A stretch of DNA of 64,000 nt, taken from assembly GCA_016199985.1 (NCBI GenBank), contig JACQFQ010000028.1, positions 1-64,000 of the forward strand, read 5' to 3'. The notes beneath the pieces were generated by a model that did not search any database, was not told where the DNA came from, and saw nothing but the letters and a program-made list of their open reading frames with translations. Both the position numbers and the translations under genes were made by a program. The DNA comes from Verrucomicrobiota bacterium. GTDB taxonomy: Bacteria; Verrucomicrobiota; Verrucomicrobiia; Limisphaerales; UBA11320. The stretch's first letter is position 1; each line of letters opens with the position of its first letter. Shown here piece after piece: positions 18,842 to 27,387 of this stretch.

Positions 18842-20005
18842 TTAAGAGTGGTCCCCCGATTCAATGGCCTGGGCGATCAGCATGGCGCCCTCGCTCACCA
18901 CCAACTCGGCGCCGGTGAGCCCCTTCAATATCAGGGCCCGACCGTCCGCCTCCCGCCCCACCACCACTTCGTGCTTGGAGTACTTGCCCGCGCCATCCTG
19001 GAGGATCACATAGTGCCGGTCTCCCTGAAGGAACACGGCCTTGGATGAAATCTCAACGGCGCCCTGCTGCGCCACCGACAACTCGGCCGTGACGAGCATC
19101 TCCGCCTTGAGCAGCCGATCCGCGTTCGAAACGGACGCGCGGACCCGCACGGTGCGCGAACCAGGATCCAGGGAATCGGAAACATAGTCGATCTGCCCCT
19201 GAAAAGTCCGCTCGCCGTACACGCCGGCGCGGACGCCGAGGGAGGTCTTCGCCGCGACATGGGCCAGGTCTTGTTCCGCAACGTCGATGAGAGCCCAGAG
19301 GCGGGTGGGATCGGTGACCACAAAGAGCGGGGCCGCCAGCTGGGGGGTGCTCGCGAGCATCTGATCCGGCCTGACCTCCTGGCCAGGATTGATGCTTTTC
19401 TCCACCACAATTCCGTCGATGGGGCTGCGCAGGGTGTAGTGCTGATCGATCTGCTCCTTCACCCCGCCATACAACGACAACCGCGCCGAAGCCCTCGAGC
19501 TCTCCGCCTTCGTCCTTGCCACTTCGGCTTCCGCCGTCGCCAGATCCTTGGCGGGAGCCGCGCCATGATCGAACAAGTCCTTCACCCTCGCCAGATTCCC
19601 CTCCGCCAGCACACGATCGCTGAACGCCTTCGCGGCGTCGGATTGCGCCTGGCCATAATCCGGGGATTCGATCAAGGCGAGCGCGTCGCCCTTCTTCACC
19701 GCGGTCCCGGGCTCGACCAGGATCCTCGCCACCCGCCCAGCGAAGGGGGAGAAAAGCCGCGTCGTAACGTTGTCGTCCCAGGCCAGGCGGCCAATCATCT
19801 TGAGGCGCGTTTCCGAGCAGGGCTTGGGGCTCTCGATGCTGATGGCGGAAGACGGGCCGGCGGCCCCGGCCTGAGCGGCCAGCGCCTCAGACTTGGGGCT
19901 GTCCTGATGACCGCATCCGACGAGAAAGGCCCCCAGCAACCCGAAGAGTACACTCGAAGCGGGCGCTAAGGCGGGGCGACTGATTGGGCGATAGGTGGTT
20001 TTCAT
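18842..20005 (-). CDS. czcB: Periplasmic adaptor (membrane fusion) lipoprotein, CzcB/CusB family
   Basis: 387 residues. The lipobox is FLVGC with the lipidated cysteine at residue 31. A barrel-sandwich half motif (RVARILVEPGTAVKKGDALALI) is followed by an alpha-helical hairpin (YGQAQSDAAKAFSDRVLAEG onward), the second half motif (YTLRSPIDGIVVEKSINPGQEV), a beta-barrel and a membrane-proximal domain. This is the standard adaptor layout linking the RND pump to the outer-membrane channel. Its ATG overlaps the stop of czcC by 4 bp, a sign of coupled translation. No N-terminal metal-binding histidine cluster was seen. Confidence 0.9.
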   Translation of the reverse strand: MKTTYRPISRPALAPASSVLFGLLGAFLVGCGHQDSPKSEALAAQAGAAGPSSAISIESPKPCSETRLKMIGRLAWDDNVTTRLFSPFAGRVARILVEPGTAVKKGDALALIESPDYGQAQSDAAKAFSDRVLAEGNLARVKDLFDHGAAPAKDLATAEAEVARTKAESSRASARLSLYGGVKEQIDQHYTLRSPIDGIVVEKSINPGQEVRPDQMLASTPQLAAPLFVVTDPTRLWALIDVAEQDLAHVAAKTSLGVRAGVYGERTFQGQIDYVSDSLDPGSRTVRVRASVSNADRLLKAEMLVTAELSVAQQGAVEISSKAVFLQGDRHYVILQDGAGKYSKHEVVVGREADGRALILKGLTGAELVVSEGAMLIAQAIESGDHS

Positions 20006-21453
20006 GGGGATCGGGTGGATGGAAGATTCAGGGCGGATCGCAAACCTGCGCCGGCGACGATGGCCTCGCTGGTCGCTTGCACGGACGCGAGCCGGATGTC
20101 GTTGTCGTTTCGCTCGGCCGAAAGCAGGTCCAGCAGGGACGCGCCGCCGCGCTGATAGGCAAAGGACACGGTCTTCTTAATCTCGGCGGACTTGGGCTGG
20201 ATCTCCTTGGCGTATCTCTCCTGTTTGGCGATGGCGGCCAGATAGGCGACGCGCGATTCCAGAATATCGGACGCGATCTGCGCGTTCACCTTGTCAGCCT
20301 GCAACGCGGCCTGCTCGCGCGCCGCCCGCGCCGCCGAAATGTTGCCTCGGTTCAGATTCCAAAGAGGAAGCGGGAAGGAAACGCCGAATCCAACGGTGTT
20401 CGCCTGGTCAGGCGGCTCGCGTTCGTACTGGACCGTGACGGTGGGATCAGGGATGCGGAGCGACTTTTGCAGTCGGAGCTGGGCGTCCGCTTTTTCCAAA
20501 TCCGCCCGCGCCGCCAGCAGGTCGGGGCGGGCGGTGGCGATTTCGGTCAATCCATCGACCGACGCGGTCTTGAGAATACCCTCCTGCGAGTCGGCGGCCG
20601 TCCAAAGGCCTTGGGGGCTTTTCTCGCCCAGAAGAATCTCCAGCTCCACTTTGGCGTTCCGGGCGGCGGCCTCCGCCGCCTGAGCATCCAGTTCGAAGCG
20701 CTCCGCGGTCACCTCGATCTGCGCGCGATCGGACTTTGAAATGTCCCCGGCCTTGAGCCGCGTTTCGGCGATCTGCGCCTCCTTCCGCAGGGAGGCGGCG
20801 GATTCGTGAAGAATCATCACGTTCGCCGTTGACTGCAGCGCCGCCACATAGGCCTTGGTCACCGCCAGGTCCAGCAACCGACGCGCGTCCGCGAAGCGCG
20901 CCTCCGCGCCGCGAATCCCCGCCACGGCCGCCGCCTTCCGATTCGACCGCTTGCCCCCGATTTCGAACAACTGACCCACCGCCGCGATCGTGTCGTAGCT
21001 CCGATGCCACAAACTGTTTCCGAGGCGCGTGCTCGCGGGACTGCCATCGGTGTTGATCTTCGTCGTGGAAAGCGACACGGTCGGGTTCGGAAACTCGCGG
21101 GCCACGATTTTTTGAGCCGCCGCGATGTCAACGTCACTCCTGGCCGCCAACAGATCCCAATTGCGCGTAAACGCGAGCTTCTTCGCTTCGGCCAACGACA
21201 ACGAGGATCCAGGAGTCAAGGGGGACGCGTTTTGGGGAGCGGGATCGGCTGCGGGGAGCGCGCTGGAAGACACCAGGAACGCAAGCGCTGTCATAGACCA
21301 GACCCACACGGACACAAAGAAGCCCGCCCGCCAGCGCTGACGCCCTGAACAAAGGGAAGCGAAGAAGCTCGAGCCTGCACGCTCAAGGCAAAGCATGAGG
21401 CCGGACCGATAGCGATCCCTTAGCGGACTCGACATCGAGCGCTTGATTCTCAT
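20002..21453 (-). CDS. czcC: Outer-membrane efflux channel, CzcC/TolC family
   Basis: 483 residues. The two repeated TolC halves are helical, with AKKLAFTRNWDLLAARSDV and DKVNAQIASDILESRVAYL as clear helix segments and the RPDLLAARADLEKADAQLR motif beginning the second half. The N-terminus is long: about 55 residues precede a likely signal peptide ending SSALPAADPA, so a downstream start is possible; no strong ribosome-binding site marks either. It opens the efflux operon. A good -24/-12 promoter match ends about 50 bp before the first ATG, so a 40-base leader would fit that start. Confidence 0.88.
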   Translation of the reverse strand: MRIKRSMSSPLRDRYRSGLMLCLERAGSSFFASLCSGRQRWRAGFFVSVWVWSMTALAFLVSSSALPAADPAPQNASPLTPGSSLSLAEAKKLAFTRNWDLLAARSDVDIAAAQKIVAREFPNPTVSLSTTKINTDGSPASTRLGNSLWHRSYDTIAAVGQLFEIGGKRSNRKAAAVAGIRGAEARFADARRLLDLAVTKAYVAALQSTANVMILHESAASLRKEAQIAETRLKAGDISKSDRAQIEVTAERFELDAQAAEAAARNAKVELEILLGEKSPQGLWTAADSQEGILKTASVDGLTEIATARPDLLAARADLEKADAQLRLQKSLRIPDPTVTVQYEREPPDQANTVGFGVSFPLPLWNLNRGNISAARAAREQAALQADKVNAQIASDILESRVAYLAAIAKQERYAKEIQPKSAEIKKTVSFAYQRGGASLLDLLSAERNDNDIRLASVQATSEAIVAGAGLRSALNLPSTRSP

Positions 21454-21502
21454 GTATGTCAGGTGGAAGAAGCCTCAGGTGCGGCGTCTAGGCGGGTGGC
21501 TT

Positions 21503-21518
21503 AGCGAGGACCATGCCA
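21503..21518 (-). promoter_or_regulatory. Candidate sigma-54 (-24/-12) promoter of the efflux operon
   Basis: On the minus strand the sequence reads TGGCATGGTCCTCGCT. Compared with TGGCAC-N5-TTGCW it has the invariant GG and GC with exactly the required spacing and two mismatches elsewhere. Transcription would start near 21493, about 40 bases before the czcC ATG at 21453. The divergent gene pair next door encodes a sigma-54 activator, which makes the match more meaningful. Confidence 0.65.
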
Positions 21519-21539
21519 GGATGTTCTTCTCTGGCAAAT

Positions 21540-21572
21540 CTTTCTGTTACAGGTATATACCGCTCAAGAAAG
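21540..21572. promoter_or_regulatory. Dyad, possible activator or regulator binding site
   Basis: A perfect 10-bp palindrome GGTATATACC (21552-21561) is flanked by CTTTCT on the left and AGAAAG on the right, the outer arms being offset by one base. It is centred about 63 bp upstream of the predicted efflux-operon start, between the two divergent transcription units, where the NtrC-type regulator could bind. Assignment is inference. Confidence 0.4.
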
Positions 21573-21632
21573 CGCCGAAATGTGAAAACGAAGGGTAAGC
21601 GAGCTAGCAGATGAGCTAAGACAGCATACAAC

Positions 21633-23003
21633 ATGATGACCATCGGATTAAGAGCCCGCGTAGCCGCCTTCGCGGGCAGTCTCCTCCTCCTCCTGGGCCT
21701 CCTTGTTTGGGCTGCGCTGGCGTCATGGGACCGGGTCGCCCAGCTGCGCGAACGCCTGACCCTGGTGAATCTGGAGAGCTTTCGGCTGGCGGACCATTTT
21801 CAAAAGGAAGTTCTCAGCCTGAACAACCTGATGATGGAGGTGGAGATCCAGAAGAATGAGTCGGCCTGGGTCAACTTCCGGGATCATGGCGATCAGCTGG
21901 ACCGATGGATTGACTTGCAGAAGCCGGCGCTGCGGACAGACCGCGAGCGCGACGTGCTGCGAGACATCGACCGCGTGTACGACGACTACAAGGCGGCGGC
22001 GATGCGCATGGCCACCCATCGACTCCGCGAAAGCGAAACCGGGGAGGCCGCGCTCCAGGATGTGGGGAGGTTCGAGCGAGAGTCGGAGCGGCTTCAGAAT
22101 CTGGGCTTCGCGCTCGCGGACGCGCACCGTGAATCGCTCGATCAATTCCTGAGCGCGTCCAATCGATCTCTGCTGGTGCTGCGCGGACTGACGCTCGCCG
22201 CGCTCGCGCTTCTGGCCGTCTTCGGAATGTGGCTCGCGGCGGTCGTGTATCAACGAATGATTCAGCCCCTCGAAGTCCAGCTCGTCGAGGCGCAGGCCGT
22301 CCTGGAGCGCAGCGAGAAGCTGGCGTCTCTGGGAGTGCTTGCGGCGGGCGTGGCGCATGAAATCCGCGGTCCGCTCACGGCGATGAAAGCGCGCGCCTTC
22401 ATGCTCCAGCGGAGGCATGAGGCGGGAACCCCGGACCGCGAGGCGGCCGATCTCATCGAAGGCGAAATCAGCCGGCTGGAGCGCATCGTCAAGGACGTGC
22501 TTTCGTTCGCGCGCCCCGGCGAACCCGAGATGGCGCGAATTGAGGTGGGTTCCCTGCTGACGGACGTCCATTCCCTCTTGCGCGCGCAGATGGAAAAGAA
22601 CGGGCACCGCCTGGAACTGGAGCTCGAAACCCAGGCGGTTGTCCAGGGGGACGCCCAACAGCTGAAGCAGGCGCTCATCAACCTCGTCCAGAACGCCTCC
22701 GAAGCCGTCGGCAGCAACGGATGGATCCGAATGCGCGCGCGGCGCGGCGAGGAGTGGCTGCATGGCCGCCTCGTAGCCGTGGTTGTGCTGGAGGTGCAGG
22801 ACAACGGCTCCGGGATCGCCCCCGAGGTGAAGAAGCGGCTTTTCGATCCCTTTTTCACGACCAAGCCCTCGGGAACCGGTTTGGGACTTCCGCTTTCCTC
22901 TAAAATCATCGAGAAACACGGCGGCCTGTTGCAGTATCAAACCCAGGTCGGCGTGGGCACCACCTTCGGGATCGTGCTGCCGCTGCCCAACGAAACCGCA
23001 TGA
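21633..23003 (+). CDS. Membrane sensor histidine kinase, partner of the NtrC-type regulator
   Basis: 456 residues. A membrane helix at about 11-30 and another at about 185-208 enclose a 150-residue, mostly helical periplasmic sensor region resembling four-helix-bundle sensors. The dimerisation and phosphoacceptor motif is GVAHEIRGPL with His242. The ATPase domain shows the N box (ALINLVQNASEAV), G1 (DNGSGI), F box (FDPFFTTK) and G2 (GTGLGL). No separate HAMP or PAS domain is obvious. The stop overlaps the regulator start by 4 bp. By analogy with ZraS-type kinases it probably senses metal stress in the periplasm for the divergent efflux operon; this is inferred from location. A close paralogue lies at 53179. 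Confidence 0.92.
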   Translation: MMTIGLRARVAAFAGSLLLLLGLLVWAALASWDRVAQLRERLTLVNLESFRLADHFQKEVLSLNNLMMEVEIQKNESAWVNFRDHGDQLDRWIDLQKPALRTDRERDVLRDIDRVYDDYKAAAMRMATHRLRESETGEAALQDVGRFERESERLQNLGFALADAHRESLDQFLSASNRSLLVLRGLTLAALALLAVFGMWLAAVVYQRMIQPLEVQLVEAQAVLERSEKLASLGVLAAGVAHEIRGPLTAMKARAFMLQRRHEAGTPDREAADLIEGEISRLERIVKDVLSFARPGEPEMARIEVGSLLTDVHSLLRAQMEKNGHRLELELETQAVVQGDAQQLKQALINLVQNASEAVGSNGWIRMRARRGEEWLHGRLVAVVVLEVQDNGSGIAPEVKKRLFDPFFTTKPSGTGLGLPLSSKIIEKHGGLLQYQTQVGVGTTFGIVLPLPNETA

Positions 23004-24454
23004 AACCTCGTTTATTGATGATTGAGGACGACGCCGCGATCGCGGACGCCTTGAAGCTCGTTCTGGAGTCAGAGGACTACGATGTTCGCCAGGTGGACCA
23101 CGGGGATCGCGGACTGGAGATCGGGACCCGCGAGGATTTCGACGCGGTGCTCTGCGATCTTCGCCTTCCCGGCCTCTCCGGAATCGATCTTGTCCGTCAG
23201 CTGCATTCGGTGAAGCCGCGACTTCCCATCCTGCTCATGACCGCCCACGGCACCGCCGAAACGGCGATTGAGGCCATGAAGCTGGGCGCGTTCGACTACC
23301 TCATCAAGCCGCCCGACATGCGCGAGCTGATCAATTCCCTCGCGAAGGCGGTGAGCGCGTCGCGGCTGATGACCGAGCACGTGTCGCTGGGCAGCCCGGC
23401 CAGCGAGACCGAGACCGCCATCATCGGCCAGAGCCGGGCCATGCAGACCATCTACAAGGAGGTCGGGGTGATCGCCGCCAGCTCGGTTCCCGTTCTCATT
23501 CGGGGCGAGACGGGGACGGGGAAGGAGCTGATCGCCCGCGCGATCTATCAATACAGCCCCCGGGCGGCGAAACCGTTCGTGGCGGTGAACTGCGCCGCGG
23601 TGCCGGAGGCTCTGCTGGAGAGCGAGCTCTTCGGACACGAGAAGGGCGCGTTCACGGGCGCGGACCAGCGGCGCATCGGACGCTTCGAACAGGCGGGCGA
23701 AGGCACCATCTTTCTCGACGAGATCGGGGATCTGACGCTCAGCACCCAGGTCAAGCTGCTTCGCGTGCTTCAGGAAAAAGTGATCCAGCGGGTCGGCGGC
23801 CGGGAGACCATCCCCATCGACTTCCGCGTGATCGCCGCCACTCATCGCGATCTCGAAACGGCGATGCGCGAAAAGCAGTTTCGCGAGGATTTGTTCTACC
23901 GGCTGAACGTCGCCACGGTGTCCCTCCCCGCTTTGCGCGATCGCGCCGAGGACATTCCCGCGCTGGTTCGCTATTTTCTGCAGAAGCACGGACGGGAGTC
24001 CGGGCTTGAAAAGCCCACGATCGAGGTCCGCGCCATGGACTTCCTGCAAAACCAGCGCTGGCCGGGGAACGTGCGAGAGCTGGAGAACGTGATTCGAAAA
24101 ACGAGCCTGCGGGCGCGCGGCTTCGCCATCAGCGAGGAGGACGTTCGGAGCGTGCTGGCGGGGAAGGAGACAACTCCCGTCATGACGGCTCGCGCCTCCC
24201 TGGAGGACATCGTGGCCGAGCTCGTCGGAGCGGGACGCCGGGGGGAGATCGACAACGCGCGCGAACGCCTGCTCGAAACCGTCGAGCGCGAGCTCTTCAA
24301 CCAGGCCATCCGCGCCGCCGGAGGCAACCAGGCCCGGGCCTCTCGATGGGTGGGCGTGTCTCGGCTCACCATGCGCGAGAAGCTCACCCAATTCAAAATC
24401 CCGGCCGGCCGGGACGACGCGTCCGCGGACTCCGCCCCGAAGGCCGAGGACTGA
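23000..24454 (+). CDS. NtrC-family sigma-54-dependent response regulator
   Basis: 484 residues in three parts. The receiver domain has the acidic pair IEDD, phosphoacceptor Asp53 in LCDLRLPG and Lys in LIKPPD. The AAA+ domain has Walker A GETGTGKE, the sigma-54-contacting GAFTGA loop, and Walker B TIFLDEIGDL, with RWPGNVRELEN at its end. The C-terminal Fis-type helix-turn-helix is near AAGGNQARASRWVGVSRLTMREKL. Everything needed for activation is present. It is translationally coupled to the kinase and probably acts on the -24/-12 promoter of the divergent czcCBA operon, forming a ZraSR-like switch. It converges, with 5 bp spacing, on the globin-sialidase gene. Confidence 0.95.
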   Translation: MKPRLLMIEDDAAIADALKLVLESEDYDVRQVDHGDRGLEIGTREDFDAVLCDLRLPGLSGIDLVRQLHSVKPRLPILLMTAHGTAETAIEAMKLGAFDYLIKPPDMRELINSLAKAVSASRLMTEHVSLGSPASETETAIIGQSRAMQTIYKEVGVIAASSVPVLIRGETGTGKELIARAIYQYSPRAAKPFVAVNCAAVPEALLESELFGHEKGAFTGADQRRIGRFEQAGEGTIFLDEIGDLTLSTQVKLLRVLQEKVIQRVGGRETIPIDFRVIAATHRDLETAMREKQFREDLFYRLNVATVSLPALRDRAEDIPALVRYFLQKHGRESGLEKPTIEVRAMDFLQNQRWPGNVRELENVIRKTSLRARGFAISEEDVRSVLAGKETTPVMTARASLEDIVAELVGAGRRGEIDNARERLLETVERELFNQAIRAAGGNQARASRWVGVSRLTMREKLTQFKIPAGRDDASADSAPKAED

Positions 24455-24459
24455 CGCGC

Positions 24460-26070
24460 TCAGCGCTTCGTGTCGCCGGCGGGCGCCGCGTTCGTTTCCA
24501 GCCCGATCGCGCGAAAATCCTTCACCCGATGGAAGGTCAGGAAATTCGCGTCATGCTGATTATGCGCCCCGCCCAGCCCATCGTCATAGGCCGTCCGTGA
24601 AACCGCGATCAAGTCCGTGGTTTCAAACAGCCAGTCGCAGTACTGGAATCCGTGGGTCTCCGGATCCGGATGCTGGAGGAGCACGCCCCTAATCTCCCAT
24701 CGCTTGAGATCGGAGGAGCTCGCCAAGGCCAGGGTGTTCCTGACCCGATCCGGCGTCCGCCCCGGAAAAGGACGCGGCACATGGTTCACAAGCGACCAGT
24801 AGCGCTTGCTTTCCGGGTCATGGCGGATTGTGAACTTCTTGCAGCCGCCCGGGAAATCCACGATGTCCGAGGCGGGGTCGAACCGCTGCTTCAACCCCCC
24901 CGAATCGATCCGAATGATCGCCGCCTTCTCGGAGTCCTTCCTATAATCCACGCGCAGCACATTGACCACGGATCCGTCCGGCGCGACCACCGCGTTGCCT
25001 TCCAGCCATCCGCCGAACTGGCCGTTCAGCCATTCCGGATTTCTTCCCATCGGCTCGCTGGCGGTCCAATTGGCGCGTCGGAGGAGATCCGACTCCACCG
25101 GGGCCGACATCATGAAACTGCGGAACGCGGAACCCCATCCCCCGGGACCCTTCACATCTTCCATGGCGCGCCAGACCCGTCCCTCGTGAACGATCACCGG
25201 CACGGGGGCGGTGTGATACATTCCCCCTTCAGTGAGCAGGCCGCTCTCCGCGTCGCGCGGCGTTGACCAGGTGCGACCCCGGTCCAGGGATCTGCGAATC
25301 ACAACGTCGCCGTTCTCGCGGCTCGTTCCCATCAAGTACACGCCATCCCAGTGGCTGAACAAAGTGGACCAGAACTGTCCCTCCACTTCCGCGACCTTGG
25401 CCCACGAGACGCCGCGGTCCGTGGATTCGAACACCGCCGTCCTGCTGTAGGTGGACCCTGGCCCAAAAAAGTCATGCGAGGCGAGGTAGTGGCCGCCGCG
25501 TATGAAAACCAGGCTCGGCGAGCCGATGAACCGTTGGCCGCGCGCGGGGCTGTGATCGATCGCCACGCCCGGCCCGTCGTAGGCGGCCTTCGGCGCCGGA
25601 TCCGACTCGGCCAGCCCTCTCAACGCAGGCAACAAAAGCGCGAGGATCAGGCCGAGAGGAATTCCGGGACGGCCTGCGAGGATGCGCGTGAGCTGCTGGC
25701 CCACGTGACGCGCGAGAGCGACCATTTCATCGGCCTCGAGCGGGCCCAGATGACGACGACAGTTGAAATCCCACAGGTCGAGCCAATGCTGAAGGTGCTC
25801 CGGTCCGATGCCGAGCGACAGATGAGCCCGGGCGAAACCACCGCCGTAGGCGGAGGGGCCGCCGGTCTGACGCGCCCAAAAGTCGGAAACCTTGCTGATG
25901 TGGGCCGGCCAGTCGGCGATGCGGGAGTTGAAGACGGGACCCAACACCGAGTGCTGCCGGATGTCGGCGTAGAACGCCGTCAACAGACGCCGCAACCCGG
26001 CCTCCGCGCCAATCCGCTGATACAGCGGAGAGGCCGCCGCCTCCCTTTGAATGGATTCTGATGGATTCAT
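24460..26070 (-). CDS. Fusion of truncated hemoglobin and exo-sialidase-like propeller
   Basis: 536 residues from the ATG at 26070, which has GAGG five bases upstream; a GTG at 26124 is an alternative. Residues about 12-130 are a truncated globin with FYADIR (B10 Tyr), WPAHISKVSDFW and the proximal-His helix ARAHLSLGI, closest in pattern to group III. Residues about 138-160 (PLGLILALLLPALRGLA) form a membrane segment or former signal peptide. The rest is a six-bladed sialidase-like domain with Asp-box repeats STDRGVSW and SLDRGRTW. If made as one chain, it would have a cytoplasmic globin and an exported propeller. A GTG at the end of the globin could start a separate sialidase with its own signal peptide, so two genes that lost a stop codon is a second reading. 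Confidence 0.75.
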   Translation of the reverse strand: MNPSESIQREAAASPLYQRIGAEAGLRRLLTAFYADIRQHSVLGPVFNSRIADWPAHISKVSDFWARQTGGPSAYGGGFARAHLSLGIGPEHLQHWLDLWDFNCRRHLGPLEADEMVALARHVGQQLTRILAGRPGIPLGLILALLLPALRGLAESDPAPKAAYDGPGVAIDHSPARGQRFIGSPSLVFIRGGHYLASHDFFGPGSTYSRTAVFESTDRGVSWAKVAEVEGQFWSTLFSHWDGVYLMGTSRENGDVVIRRSLDRGRTWSTPRDAESGLLTEGGMYHTAPVPVIVHEGRVWRAMEDVKGPGGWGSAFRSFMMSAPVESDLLRRANWTASEPMGRNPEWLNGQFGGWLEGNAVVAPDGSVVNVLRVDYRKDSEKAAIIRIDSGGLKQRFDPASDIVDFPGGCKKFTIRHDPESKRYWSLVNHVPRPFPGRTPDRVRNTLALASSSDLKRWEIRGVLLQHPDPETHGFQYCDWLFETTDLIAVSRTAYDDGLGGAHNQHDANFLTFHRVKDFRAIGLETNAAPAGDTKR

Positions 26071-26139
26071 GCGAGCCTCAATGGAATGGAGTGAATGAAA
26101 ACTCTGAGCCGCCCCGGCGGCCACGCCCCTTCAATAGGG

Positions 26140-27216
26140 TCACGCCTTCTGCGGCGCGTGAGAAAACTTGCGAACGCGCCCGAAATCGACCCATTCCACC
26201 ACGTAGAATGCGCCCTTCGAGTCCACGCAGAGCGCGTGAGGCGCCGCGAAGACCGCGGGGTTGGTCTTGTTGTCCGTCATGCCTTGGCCGTCTCCGAGCT
26301 GCGCGAGCGCCTGATCCTTCGAATCGAGGATCGTCACCCGGCTCGCAAGGTCGGGAATGAAAAGCTTGCCTTTGTGCTGATAAAAGCAGCACGGGTTGCG
26401 AACATCGCCCTTGAGCACTCGCTTAAGCTCCAGATCGGGCGTGAAGACCTGGAGCCGGTCGTTGTGTCGATCGGCAATATAGACCTCAGGGGTCTTGTTG
26501 AGCGTGCTCACCCAGACTCCATGACAGGTGTTGAACTTGCCGTCCTCTTTGCCGCGTCCGCCGATGGTCTTGATGTGCCGGTAATCGTTGGAGAACTTGT
26601 GGACCAACTGGCTGCCGTATCCATCGACGATGAAGATGTCCCCATTGCCGCCCACGGCGACATCGGTGGGATTGTCGAACTGGAACTTCTTCGAAGTCGG
26701 CCCCTCCTTCTCCACGTTTCCCAGCGTGAACAGGACGTTGCCGCGCAGGTCGGTCTTGTAGACCCGGCAGCCGATCCGCGCGCCCGACTTGTCCTTGGCG
26801 ACATTCTCGGTCCAGTACAGATATTCCCGTCCCCGCTCCTTGCTCCAATACAATCCATGCGCGGTGGCCACGACCTGCTCCGAGGTGTAGCCGACATTCC
26901 CGGGAAAGTTGCTCCAGGTTTCGAGAATCCGACCCTCGCGGTCGAACACCACGACGGCGGGATTCGCCCGGGTGAGGACGTAGACGCGATCATGAGCGTC
27001 CACCGCAATGCCGCATCCGTAGCCAAACTTCATTCCTGAAGGCAGCACGCCCCAACCCTGGGCCCACTCGTAGGTGTGTTCTCCAGCCCCAATGCGAACC
27101 GATATCCGATTAGCGCGGGCAACGGAGCTCGAGAAGGCCGTCGCCGCGGCGAGGAGCGAACCCTGTTTCAGAAAATCGCGGCGCGACTGGCGGACAGGAA
27201 ACAATCGGGCTGTCAT
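26140..27216 (-). CDS. Tat-exported NHL-repeat beta-propeller protein
   Basis: 358 residues from the ATG at 27216; the frame is open to 27567, but that extension overlaps the promoter and start of the divergent dehydrogenase and lacks a signal. From 27216 the protein begins with a twin-arginine signal, SRRDFLKQG followed by a hydrophobic segment and ARA. The body has NHL-type blades such as CGIAVDAHDRVYVLTR, DVAVGGNGDIFIVDGYG and GVWVSTLNKTPEVYIADRHNDR, giving a six-bladed propeller. Family members bind ligands or act as peptidyl-glycine lyase-like enzymes; here no catalytic residues were identified. It is divergent from the dehydrogenase/isomerase pair, suggesting a shared sugar-related context. 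Confidence 0.82.
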   Translation of the reverse strand: MTARLFPVRQSRRDFLKQGSLLAAATAFSSSVARANRISVRIGAGEHTYEWAQGWGVLPSGMKFGYGCGIAVDAHDRVYVLTRANPAVVVFDREGRILETWSNFPGNVGYTSEQVVATAHGLYWSKERGREYLYWTENVAKDKSGARIGCRVYKTDLRGNVLFTLGNVEKEGPTSKKFQFDNPTDVAVGGNGDIFIVDGYGSQLVHKFSNDYRHIKTIGGRGKEDGKFNTCHGVWVSTLNKTPEVYIADRHNDRLQVFTPDLELKRVLKGDVRNPCCFYQHKGKLFIPDLASRVTILDSKDQALAQLGDGQGMTDNKTNPAVFAAPHALCVDSKGAFYVVEWVDFGRVRKFSHAPQKA

Positions 27217-27387
27217 AGGCAAATGTCGGATGAAACGCAGGCGATGCAGGAGAATGAGGAACAGCTCAGCCGGGTGTCGAGGGTGAAAGCGTCCGGGACG
27301 GGCGTCCAACCGAGGCTCACGCGGCGCTTGAGATGGACGCGGTCGGATCTTAAGGTGAACCTTCGTCGCCAGACTCGAATAGACATC

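Noticed and set aside
15601-18918. Plus-strand open frame of 1,105 codons
   Set aside because: Antisense to czcA; His/Arg/Asp-rich without domains.
23069-24391. Minus-strand 440-codon frame
   Set aside because: Antisense to the NtrC-type regulator, whose motifs are complete.
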